NCBI RefSeq assembly: GCF_015356755.1
Contig: NZ_JADFCO010000057.1
Coordinates: 1 to 64,000, forward strand
Direction: 5' to 3'
DNA length: 64,000 nucleotides
Origin: Nonlabens antarcticus
GTDB lineage: Bacteria; Bacteroidota; Bacteroidia; Flavobacteriales; Flavobacteriaceae
This document shows positions 55,615 through 63,245 of this stretch, piece by piece. Position 1 is the first letter of the stretch, and each line of letters opens with the position of its first letter. The translations under genes were made by a program, and so were the position numbers. The notes under the pieces are model-generated. The model made no database searches. It was not told the DNA's origin and was given only the letters and a program-made list of their open reading frames with translations.

Positions 55615-56420
55615 TGGCGGTTGAAATCACAGATCAATGCGGTAGAATCGTTCGTTTATCATCAAGTCCCCAACGTATTATCACGCTGGTTCCCTCGCAA
55701 ACCGAGCTGCTGTACGATCTAGGATTGGAAGATAAGATTGTGGGCGTTACCAGGTTTTGCGTTCATCCAGAACGGGCGGTAAAAGAAAAAAGGGTCGTGG
55801 GAGGAACAAAGAAGATTGTTGAAAAACGAATCAAAGAGCTTCAGCCTGACCTTATCATTTGCAATAAAGAGGAAAACACAAAGCAGATCGTGGATTTCTG
55901 TGAATCTATTGCGTCTACCTATGTTTCTGATATTTCAACATTAGAAGATTCACTAGAAATGATTGAGCAGGTGGGAACACTAACGCAAACCAGAAAGCAG
56001 GCGGACGAAATTACGGCGAAAATCAAATTGGCTTTTCAAGATCTTCCAAACCCAAAACTTAAAAATCGAGCATTATACCTAATCTGGAAAGATCCTTATA
56101 TGAGTGTTGGAAACGATACGTTTATTCATAATATGCTGGAAAAGGCAGGGTTTGATAACGTTTTGAAAAATCAAACTCGCTACCCTCAGCTCAATATTCA
56201 AGAGGTTCTCAATCTGGCGCCAGATGTAATATTACTATCGTCAGAGCCTTATAATTTTAAAGTTGAAGATGGGATGGAGCTCTGTTCCGCTTTCGCGAAA
56301 GCGAACAAAAAACAGCCTGTATGTACAATAGTTGATGGCGAGATTTTTTCATGGTACGGCAGCAGGTTGCTAAAAACACCAGATTATCTCATCGAGTTGA
56401 ATAAGAGAACAGGGACCTGA
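55614..56420 (+). CDS. BtuF-like helical-backbone metal/cobalamin-binding protein without signal peptide
   Basis: 268 residues with the fold of class III substrate-binding proteins: RIVRLSSSPQRIITLVPSQTELLYDLGLEDKIVGVTRFCVHP, KRIKELQPDLIICNKEENTK, and the C-terminal lobe LNLAPDVILLSSEPYNF. It resembles BtuF and other vitamin B12 or siderophore-binding proteins. There is no signal peptide or lipobox: the protein starts MAVEITDQCGR, so it appears cytoplasmic unless the true start differs; an upstream start is excluded because the preceding gene overlaps. A palindrome copy encodes SAFAKAN (56288-56303). No permease or ATPase gene is adjacent. Confidence 0.85.
   Translation: MAVEITDQCGRIVRLSSSPQRIITLVPSQTELLYDLGLEDKIVGVTRFCVHPERAVKEKRVVGGTKKIVEKRIKELQPDLIICNKEENTKQIVDFCESIASTYVSDISTLEDSLEMIEQVGTLTQTRKQADEITAKIKLAFQDLPNPKLKNRALYLIWKDPYMSVGNDTFIHNMLEKAGFDNVLKNQTRYPQLNIQEVLNLAPDVILLSSEPYNFKVEDGMELCSAFAKANKKQPVCTIVDGEIFSWYGSRLLKTPDYLIELNKRTGT
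56288..56303. repeat. Dispersed palindrome copy (coding)
   Basis: Perfect CGCTTTCGCGAAAGCG in the BtuF-like gene, read as AFAKA. Confidence 0.9.
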
Positions 56421-56496
56421 AATCTTACATAATTTGAGTGATAAATCGTAGCTTTGAGCCTTCAAAACAAATCAACTAATTAATAAAATATAAATA

Positions 56497-57123
56497 ATGA
56501 ACAACGGTAAAATTGCAGGTTTAGGTATCGGTGCTTTGGTGGGAATCGGTATTGTGGTGTTGATCATCATAGGTGTGATCTATGGGATTTCATGGAATAA
56601 CAGCACGGTAACAGAGCGTGAAACGGTTACAAAACAATGGGCAAACGTGGAGAGTAGCTATCAACGACGCTCTGACTTGATTCCCAACATTGTTTCCACT
56701 GCAAAACAGTATGCAGAGTTTGAACAGGAAACGTTAACACAAGTTATTGAAGCACGTGCAAAAGCAACAAGCATTCAAGTTGATGCCTCTAACTTAACGG
56801 CAGACCAGATACAGCAATTCAGCCAGGCGCAAGGTGCAGTTTCCAGCGGTTTAGGACGTTTGTTAGCGACTTATGAGAACTATCCAGATTTAAAGGCAAA
56901 CGAAAACTTTAAAGAATTGATTAACGAACTGGAACGTACTGAAAATCGTATTAACGTAGAACGCAACCGCTACAATGAAGATGTTCGTGTTTACAATACC
57001 CGCATCAAAAAATTCCCAGGATCTGTATTTGCCTCCATGTTAGGATTTGATGAGTCTCCTTACTTCCAGGCAGATGAAGGTGCACAGAATGCGCCTAAAG
57101 TGGGTGACTTATTTGATAATTAA
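56497..57123 (+). CDS. LemA-family protein
   Basis: 208 residues. One N-terminal membrane helix (LGIGALVGIGIVVLIIIGVIYGI, about 8-30) followed by the LemA domain: NSTVTERETVTKQWANVESSYQRRSDLIPNIVSTAK, EARAKATSIQ and ENFKELINELERTENRINVERNRYNEDVRVYN are diagnostic in sections. The C terminus (FPGSVFASMLGFDESPYFQADEGA) is conserved too. LemA proteins are envelope proteins of unknown mechanism, nearly always next to TPM-domain genes, as here. ATG at 56497; two bases before the next gene. Confidence 0.93.
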   Translation: MNNGKIAGLGIGALVGIGIVVLIIIGVIYGISWNNSTVTERETVTKQWANVESSYQRRSDLIPNIVSTAKQYAEFEQETLTQVIEARAKATSIQVDASNLTADQIQQFSQAQGAVSSGLGRLLATYENYPDLKANENFKELINELERTENRINVERNRYNEDVRVYNTRIKKFPGSVFASMLGFDESPYFQADEGAQNAPKVGDLFDN

Positions 57124-57125
57124 AT

Positions 57126-57566
57126 ATGGAAAGTAAGGTAGAACAATTTCTTACGGCTGCAGAAGAGCAGCAAGTTGTAGATAGCATTCGTGCTTCAGAA
57201 AAGCTTACCAGTGGCGAGATACGCGTTCACCTGGAGAGTGATTGTGAGGGCGATGTCTATGATCGTGCGCAAGAAATCTTTCACCTGCTTAAAATGGATA
57301 ATACAAAACAGGCTAACGGCGTTCTTTTCTATCTAGCGATCGATGCACGCAAATTTGCCGTGTTGGGCGATACGGGAATTCACGCTCACGTGGGCGATGG
57401 ATTCTGGAACAGCATTAAAGATGTTATGGAAGTCCGCTTTCGCGAAAGCGAGTTTAAAAGTGGTCTAGTTGCAGGAATACAAATGGCGGGAGAAAAACTT
57501 GCGGTACATTTTCCATGGGATAATGACGATGTAAACGAATTACCAGACCAGATAACGACCAGTTGA
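57126..57566 (+). CDS. TPM-domain protein, soluble
   Basis: 146 residues, no signal peptide. LTAAEEQQVVDSIRASEKLTSGEIRVHLE and KQANGVLFYLAIDARKFAVLGDTGIHAHVGDGFW are the TPM (TLP18.3/Psb32/MOLO-1) fold. A palindrome copy encodes VRFRESE (57435-57450). Second gene of the LemA-TPM-TPM operon; its stop TGA overlaps the TTG start of the third gene. Relatives in plants work in photosystem II repair; the bacterial role is unknown. Confidence 0.9.
   Translation: MESKVEQFLTAAEEQQVVDSIRASEKLTSGEIRVHLESDCEGDVYDRAQEIFHLLKMDNTKQANGVLFYLAIDARKFAVLGDTGIHAHVGDGFWNSIKDVMEVRFRESEFKSGLVAGIQMAGEKLAVHFPWDNDDVNELPDQITTS
57435..57450. repeat. Dispersed palindrome copy (coding)
   Basis: Perfect CGCTTTCGCGAAAGCG in the soluble TPM gene, read as RFRES. 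Confidence 0.9.
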
Positions 57567-58351
57567 AGCAAATTCAAAAATACATATTACTAGTAGTTGT
57601 GCTTATATCAAGTGCAGTAAGTGCGCAATTTGAAATTCCCAAAAAACCATCGAGTCTTAGTTCGCAAACCTCGGTTTACGATTATATTGATTTATTGGAC
57701 GCTGGACAAAAATCAGCATTGGAAGAAAAATTAGTCCGTTATGCAGACAGCACGAGCACCCAGATTGTTTTCGCAATTATTGAATCAACTAATGGTGAGG
57801 ATATAAGTCTATTAACAGCTCGCTGGGGACAGGAATGGGGTATAGGTCAGGCTGACGAGGATAATGGAATCCTAATTTTATTATCTCATGGTGATCGTCG
57901 CGTTGACATAGGTACTGGATATGGCATAGAGTATCGATTGACAGATCTCATGTCAGAGCGTATCATTAACCGCATTATAATCCCCAATTTTAAACAAGGA
58001 AACTTTTACGCCGGTCTCGATCAGGGAGCAGACGCCATTTTTGCCGCGTTAAATGGAGAGTTTAAAGAAGGAAGAGATTTCTCCAAAGGAAGCGGAATAC
58101 CTGTGCAAGCGATCATCTTTATCGGGTTCATCATTTTCGTGATTGTGATGAGCATCAGAAGAAACAAAGGTGGTGGCAAGAACGGCGGTAACGGAATAGG
58201 TTCTTCACTTCTAGACATCATTGTTTTGAGCAGTCTAGGACGCGGCGGTTTTGGAGGAGGCTCAGGCGGTGGTTTCAGCGGCGGTGGCGGTTTTGGAGGT
58301 GGCTTCGGCGGCGGCGGTTTCGGTGGCGGTGGCGCCAGCGGTGGATGGTAA
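57563..58351 (+). CDS. TPM-domain membrane protein with glycine-rich tail (YgcG type)
   Basis: 262 residues. Signal peptide (KYILLVVVLISSAVSAQ), periplasmic TPM domain (about 28-165: VYDYIDLLDAGQKSALEEKL, STQIVFAIIES, WGIGQADEDNGILILLS), one membrane helix (about 178-196) and a cytoplasmic tail of Gly, Phe and Ser repeats (FGGGSGGGFSGGGGFGGG) ending in GASGGW. This is the YgcG/DUF2207-neighbour type. The start is TTG at 57563, forming a TTGA overlap with the upstream stop. Last gene of the operon. Confidence 0.92.
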   Translation: MKQIQKYILLVVVLISSAVSAQFEIPKKPSSLSSQTSVYDYIDLLDAGQKSALEEKLVRYADSTSTQIVFAIIESTNGEDISLLTARWGQEWGIGQADEDNGILILLSHGDRRVDIGTGYGIEYRLTDLMSERIINRIIIPNFKQGNFYAGLDQGADAIFAALNGEFKEGRDFSKGSGIPVQAIIFIGFIIFVIVMSIRRNKGGGKNGGNGIGSSLLDIIVLSSLGRGGFGGGSGGGFSGGGGFGGGFGGGGFGGGGASGGW

Positions 58352-58800
58352 AGCAAGCGAAGCTTGCAAATCTCAAACTCGCTGCGCTCGTGAAATCACA
58401 AATCCCAAACTTGTGTTGTTCGTGAAGTCACAAAAATCTTGTTTGCTGTTATTTACATCTATAAATCAAATGTCAGTTCGAGCGCAGCGCTACTTTTAGC
58501 TGGTCAAAATGTCGATTATGGTTATGTGGTTTAACAGCGCCACAATTTCATAATACCATTAGGCTTAATGCGATTATCGATTTGGTTTTGCTATTTATGA
58601 TTGTTTATTCTCAACGTTATAAGTGTAATATTTGATTTTCAATGTCAGTTCGAGCGCAGTCGAGAACAGTTGTGTAGTAGAAAACCATTAAGGATACGAA
58701 ATACAAATCCGCTGATACTGACATTACTTCAAATTCTCGACAAATACCCTAATCTTATCTTTTCTCGAGAGAAGACAATACACTTTATTCTATAAGTCCG
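58352..58800. repeat. Intergenic region with flavobacterial-type short repeats
   Basis: No gene seen. 58365-58410 (CTCGCTGCGCTCG with CAAATC flanks) matches the region behind recG. Two copies of the TGTCAGTTCGAGCGCAG repeat lie at 58471-58490 and 58643-58671; the second continues TCGAGAACAGTT and is complete. Confidence 0.65.
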
Positions 58801-58804
58801 TGAA

Positions 58805-59520
58805 CCTCTCGCATCTTGTTTCCTCTGCCGGAGGAAATGTCGAAGACAAAGGAGGCTTGCGCGAGAGTAAGCTTTTTTGATGGACCGACGTATTGACGAC
58901 CGACGGTTGACAAAAGATGACTCGCGTTACCTTCGGAAACTCTCGTGACGTAAGACAAAGGACTTATTTGTTGAAGGTAGATGTTCTCGATTCCTATTGA
59001 AGACCGAAACACCCATCTCCAGTCTTCCCAAAGGAAGAGGTTTTATAATGCTTGCTTTCCAATAGTTGGATTTCTCAGTACTTATTTCTTCCCTTTGGGA
59101 AGATGCCCAACGGGCAGATGGGTTGGATCACGCTAAGGATTTTCAACCGAAAACCCAGCAAGCCTCTCGCATCTTGTTTCCTCTGCCGGAGGAAATGTCG
59201 AAGACAATGGAGGCTTGCGCGAGAGTAAGTTTTTTTGATGGACCGACGTATTGACGACCGAGGGTTGACAAAAGATGACTCGCGTTGCCTTCGGAAACTC
59301 TCGTGACGTAAGACAAATGACTTATTTGTTGAAGGTAGATGTTCCCGATTCCTGTTGAAGACCGAAACACCCATCTCCAGTCTTCCCAAAGGAAGAGGTA
59401 TTATAATGCTTGCTTTCCAATAGTTGGATTTCTCAGTACTTATTTGTTCCCTTAGGGAAGATGCCCAACGGGCAGATGGGTTGGAACATGCTAAAGGTTT
59501 TCAACCGAAAACCCGGCTAA
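58805..59520. repeat. Two tandem copies of a 358-bp repeat
   Basis: 58805-59162 and 59163-59520 are nearly identical over 358 bp with only scattered single-base changes; a third copy begins at 59521 and soon diverges. Each starts with CCTCTCGCATCTTGTTTCC and contains the small hairpin TGTC-GAA-GACA, a CTTCGG segment and CTTCCCAAAGGAAG. Short open frames appear in both copies at the same offset but only because the sequence is duplicated. No protein family is recognised. Confidence 0.9.
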
Positions 59521-59599
59521 ACTCTCACATCTTGTTTCCTCCATCGGAGGAAATGCCGAAGGCAAAGGAGGCCAGCGCGAGAGTGATTGTTTTTATTTT

Positions 59600-60158
59600 T
59601 GTCCGGAGGCAATGCCGAAGGCAATAGGGCCTGCGCAAGAGTAGCTTTTCAAAGTCCAAATTCTGCACTTTCAACCACTCCTGATCGCATCGCCGTGAAC
59701 TGCGAGACCGATCTATCCTCTCCTCTTCTGAGGTGAGGAGCCGTTTTTTAGTTTCCCTTCAATTTAAGGGTTATGATTGTAAATATTCTTGTTTCCCTTT
59801 TGGGAAATTCCCCAGGATCAGATGGGTTGGAGAAAAGTTCTAAAATCTTGAAATCAAATCTGGCTAACCTCTCGCATCTTGTTTCCTCTACCGGAGGAAA
59901 TGTCGAAGACAAAGGAGGCTTGCGCAAGAGTGAATGTTTTTCATTTTGTTATTATTTTTAATTCGGAAGAAATGCCGAAGGCAATGGGGCCTACGCAAGA
60001 TTAGCTTTTCAAAGTTCAAATCCTGCACTTTCAACCACTCCTGATCGGATCGCCGTGAACGACGAGACCGATCTGTCCTCTCCTCTTCTGAGGCGAGGAG
60101 CCGTTTTTTAGTTCCCCCTTCAATTTAAGGATTATGATTGTAAATATTCTTGTTTCCT
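59600..60158. repeat. Second pair of about 200-bp direct repeats, spaced 360 bp
   Basis: About 59600-59797 and 59959-60158 match over nearly their whole length (shared GCTTTTCAAAGT, TTTCAACCACTCCTGATC, CGCCGTGAAC and CCTCTCCTCTTCTGAGG). CTCCTC...GAGGAG forms a hairpin followed by TTTTTT in each copy (around 59720-59752 and 60080-60112). Between and after them stand further copies of the CCTCTCGCATCTTG element (59870-59932, about 60148-60205, 60346-60403). Confidence 0.8.
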
Positions 60159-60553
60159 CTACCGGAGGAAATGTCGAAGACAAAGGAGGCTTCCGCAAGA
60201 GTGAATCGCAAAACAAAAGAAATCTTGAACAAACCATTTCTCGACTTTCGCTCGATATGATTACGGGATTTGGAGTTTCCATATCTTATCTTCCTTGGAG
60301 GGAAGACGATACATTTTTCTTATTTAAGTCATTCCAGTGAACCTCTCGCATCTTGTTTCCTCTGCCGGAGGAAATGTCCAAGACAAAGCAGGCTTGCGCA
60401 AGAGTGATTGATTTTGTATTTGATTTTCATTTGTTTTTATTTTTGTTAGGAGGAAATGCCGAGGGCAATGCGACCTTCATAAGAGTAAATTCTGAAAATC
60501 AATATCAAAATCTTTAAGCTTTACCAAATAACATAGGATATATCACCACAAAA

Positions 60554-60592
60554 AAAACGCTGGAAAAACTTCATTCGTTTTTCCAGCGTTTT
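60554..60592. terminator. Terminator downstream of the sigma factor unit
   Basis: A perfect 16-bp stem AAAACGCTGGAAAAAC/GTTTTTCCAGCGTTTT with a 7-base loop and A- and T-runs at both sides. Lies 20 bases after the stop of the minus-strand membrane gene. Confidence 0.88.
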
Positions 60593-60611
60593 CTTATAGG
60601 TCTTAAAAACC

Positions 60612-61253
60612 TTAGACTTCTATCTTTTTGAGTTCTTGATAATTCTTGTTGAGCCTTCTCAGTAAAATCCCGTATATCAGACTGTAAATACCGTAAAGCA
60701 GTCCACAGAATACGGCGAAAAAAGCAATCATAATGGCAATGTAACCAGCCATAAATTTAAATTTGTGCTCGAGGAACTTATCTGAGTGAATTAAATCAGA
60801 AAGTTGTGGGTCATTAAATAGAACTAGGATTGCTGCTATAATTCCAAAAATCATCACATAGGAGAGGTTGAACCAGATGTACCACTTCATCGTGCGTCTG
60901 GTTTTTAGAATGTTTTTCATCAGCTTGCGTGCTGGTTGATCTGCAGAAATATTTTTGTAATTTCTCCAAAATTTATAAATGAAAAATATAACGATCACAT
61001 AACTAAAAACATAAGATCCAAAGTAAAGAGGTTTACCCAACATCGTGATATATTTATCATGCTGCTCGCTATCCATTAAAAATAAATTTAAAACAGTAAG
61101 AAGCGCAAACTCCCCAATCCCTATATAAAAGATCCATTTAACAATACTGCTGGAACGTCTTGCCAGTAAGCCAGTCAGTTGATCTTGCGAGTATTTAGGG
61201 AAATCGCGCTGTTGCGATTGCCATTTTGATTTGAGTATATCTAATTGATCCAT
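60612..61253 (-). CDS. Membrane protein encoded with an ECF sigma factor
   Basis: 213 residues. A short cytoplasmic N terminus (LKSKWQSQQRDFPKYSQDQLTGLLARRSSSIVKWIF) and four hydrophobic segments (about 38-56, 72-92, 118-140, 170-195). The LDxLKxxWQ...PKxSxxxLxxLL pattern is common in Flavobacteriaceae proteins following ECF sigma genes. It may act as an anti-sigma factor, the usual role of such partners, but it has no recognisable anti-sigma domain. ATG at 61253, two bases after the sigma gene. Confidence 0.7.
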   Translation of the reverse strand: MDQLDILKSKWQSQQRDFPKYSQDQLTGLLARRSSSIVKWIFYIGIGEFALLTVLNLFLMDSEQHDKYITMLGKPLYFGSYVFSYVIVIFFIYKFWRNYKNISADQPARKLMKNILKTRRTMKWYIWFNLSYVMIFGIIAAILVLFNDPQLSDLIHSDKFLEHKFKFMAGYIAIMIAFFAVFCGLLYGIYSLIYGILLRRLNKNYQELKKIEV

Positions 61254-61255
61254 AG

Positions 61256-61756
61256 TTATGGATTTATAATATTTGTTAATTTCGTTTTGATCCTGTTCAT
61301 CTTCACTCGGGCATTTACCTCGCTTATTCCTAGCGTTTCCGCTATTTCACGATAATTTTTATCTTCCAGATATAGAAAGACTAATGCCTTTTCAATATCA
61401 TTCAGCTGTTTTACGGCACCGTAAAGCAATGTGAGCTGCTCCATGGTTTCGTCATTTTCAGTAGTGTCTTCAATCTTGAATTCTACCGTTTCATAGCGCT
61501 GGGTGGGAACCCGGCGTTTAGACTTACGATATAAAGTAATTGCCGTATTTAACGCAACCCGATACATCCATGTTGAAAACTTAGAATCGCCCCTAAATTT
61601 GGGGTAAGCCTTCCACAGTTGTATGGTAACTTCTTGAAACAGATCATTGTGCGCATCTTGGTTGTCTGTATAAAGTCTACAGATCTTATGGACAATATTC
61701 TGATTTGCTTCTAGCTGTTCGACAAATTCTTTTTCGAGATTTGAACTCACTGGCAT
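61256..61756 (-). CDS. RNA polymerase ECF-type sigma factor
   Basis: 166 residues. Region 2 (about 20-85) with IVHKICRLYTDNQDAHNDLFQEVTIQLWKAYPKFRGDSKFSTWMYRVALNTAITLYRK and region 4 (about 108-160) with LNDIEKALVFLYLEDKNYREIAETLGISEVNARVKMNRIK are standard for sigma-70 ECF factors. ATG at 61756. Followed by a membrane protein gene that may control it. The regulon is unknown. On the minus strand upstream, AATTTTTG is one base from the -7 consensus. Confidence 0.92.
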   Translation of the reverse strand: MPVSSNLEKEFVEQLEANQNIVHKICRLYTDNQDAHNDLFQEVTIQLWKAYPKFRGDSKFSTWMYRVALNTAITLYRKSKRRVPTQRYETVEFKIEDTTENDETMEQLTLLYGAVKQLNDIEKALVFLYLEDKNYREIAETLGISEVNARVKMNRIKTKLTNIINP

Positions 61757-61870
61757 GGTTTGGTTAAAAGATTAGTGTCAAAAATTATCATGGCGTTACA
61801 AGGTTAAGAAAAGATTGTTAAGCCTCCGTTGATATTAGTGTACTTGCCTTAATTTTAAAAAAAAACCAAC

Positions 61871-63181
61871 ATGCAGCTTCCCGCCAGTCAGAATCCAAGA
61901 GTCGTTATTATAGGTGGTGGTTTTGGTGGAGTTTCGCTTTCGCGAAAGCTAACAGAACACAAATTTCAGGTCGTATTAATAGATCGGCACAATTATCACA
62001 CCTTCCAGCCCTTATTATATCAAGTAGCTACCAGCGGTCTTGAGCCAGATTCCATCGCATTTCCATTGCGCAGTATCGTTGATGAAACACACGATTACTT
62101 ATTCCGTCTAGCGGAAGTGGAGCGTGTCAACCTCGCAGAAAACTCAATTACTACAAGCATAGGTGATATCGATTATGATTATTTAATCGTTGCCACGGGA
62201 ACAAAAACGAACTACTTTGGGAATAAGAAAATTGAACACAACGCCTTACCCATGAAAACGGTGCCACAGTCACTGGACATACGTAGCTTGATGCTGCAAA
62301 ATCTAGAAAAGGCAACGATAACAGACGATGTCAATGAGCAGCAAAAACTCATGCGCATTGTCATTTCTGGCGCTGGCCCAACGGGAGTAGAACTCTCAGG
62401 TGCTTTTGCGGAGTTTAAAAAGGGTGTGATTAAGAACGATTATCCTGATTTAAATGCAGATTTTATGGAAATCCATTTACTGGACGGTGCAGATAGAGTA
62501 TTGCCACCATTTAGTGAAACGGCTTCTAAAAAAGCAGAAAAATATTTGAGGAAACTGGGTGTTCAGATTCATTTAAACGAACTGGTAACCGATTATGAAA
62601 ACGAAACCGTAATCACAAAAAGCGGTATGAAGCTGGAAACAGGAACCTTTATCTGGAGTGCTGGTGTGACAGGTAATTGTCCAGAAGGGTTTCATGATTT
62701 ATCAATTGCGGGAAGATCGGGACGTTTACACGTGGACGAGTTCAATAGAGTAAAGGAAACTAAAAATGTTTTTGCGATAGGTGATATTGCATTGATGAAG
62801 ACTGAGGAGTTTCCTGATGGTCACCCACAGGTGGCTCAACCGGCCATCCAACAAGGAAACCATCTCGCCAAAAACTTAATCCGCATGATTCAGGATAAGG
62901 AGATGAAACCATTTTCTTATTTTGATAAGGGTTCTATGGCCACAGTCGGCAGAAATAAAGCGGTAGCAGATATTGGCAAATTTACCTTAGGCGGTTTCCC
63001 GGCCTGGTTTGCGTGGTTAGCTGTTCATTTATATTTTCTGGTAGGAGTCCGCAATAGGATTGTAGTATTTCTTAACTGGACCTACAATTATTTCAATTTT
63101 GACCGTGCAGCGCGATTGATTATCAGACCTTACAGCAAGAAGATTGAGGTACCTGAAACGGTAAGCGAAATCCAAGAATGA
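61871..63181 (+). CDS. ndh: Type II NADH dehydrogenase
   Basis: 436-residue FAD-dependent, non-proton-pumping NADH:quinone oxidoreductase. FAD-binding VVIIGGGFGGVSLSRKL, then HNYHTFQPLLYQVATSGLEPDSIAFPLR, NAD-binding IVISGAGPTGVELSGAFAEF, the second FAD site NVFAIGDIALM and the quinone-site-like AQPAIQQGNHLAKNL are present. The C-terminal amphipathic part (FAWLAVHLYFLVGVRNRI) anchors it to the membrane. A palindrome copy (61935-61949) encodes SLSRK of the first Rossmann helix. ATG at 61871, monocistronic. Confidence 0.93.
   Translation: MQLPASQNPRVVIIGGGFGGVSLSRKLTEHKFQVVLIDRHNYHTFQPLLYQVATSGLEPDSIAFPLRSIVDETHDYLFRLAEVERVNLAENSITTSIGDIDYDYLIVATGTKTNYFGNKKIEHNALPMKTVPQSLDIRSLMLQNLEKATITDDVNEQQKLMRIVISGAGPTGVELSGAFAEFKKGVIKNDYPDLNADFMEIHLLDGADRVLPPFSETASKKAEKYLRKLGVQIHLNELVTDYENETVITKSGMKLETGTFIWSAGVTGNCPEGFHDLSIAGRSGRLHVDEFNRVKETKNVFAIGDIALMKTEEFPDGHPQVAQPAIQQGNHLAKNLIRMIQDKEMKPFSYFDKGSMATVGRNKAVADIGKFTLGGFPAWFAWLAVHLYFLVGVRNRIVVFLNWTYNYFNFDRAARLIIRPYSKKIEVPETVSEIQE
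61935..61949. repeat. Dispersed palindrome copy, 15 of 16 bases (coding)
   Basis: CGCTTTCGCGAAAGC in the NADH dehydrogenase gene, read as LSRK in the FAD-binding helix. Confidence 0.85.
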
Positions 63182-63206
63182 TTATGTCCATCTAGCTAGG
63201 CTTTGC

Positions 63207-63214
63207 TATCTTTG
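63207..63214 (+). promoter_or_regulatory. Candidate -7 promoter element of lpdA
   Basis: TATCTTTG matches TAnnTTTG, 31 bases before the ATG at 63246. Confidence 0.5.
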
Positions 63215-63245
63215 TAATCCTTTCTAACAAGCAGAAAACACACTT

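Noticed and set aside
58021-58356. Proline-rich 111-codon frame on the minus strand
   Set aside because: It is the reverse of the glycine-rich tail of the YgcG-type TPM gene (GGN codons read as CCN).
58785-60340. Several similar frames of 60-104 codons on both strands
   Set aside because: They recur only because the DNA is a tandem repeat; copies differ by stop codons and frameshifts, and no start or ribosome site is shared.
58805-60403. CRISPR array
   Set aside because: The repeated elements are irregularly spaced, the unit is about 360 bp, and intervening sequences are repeated too; no cas genes are in the window.
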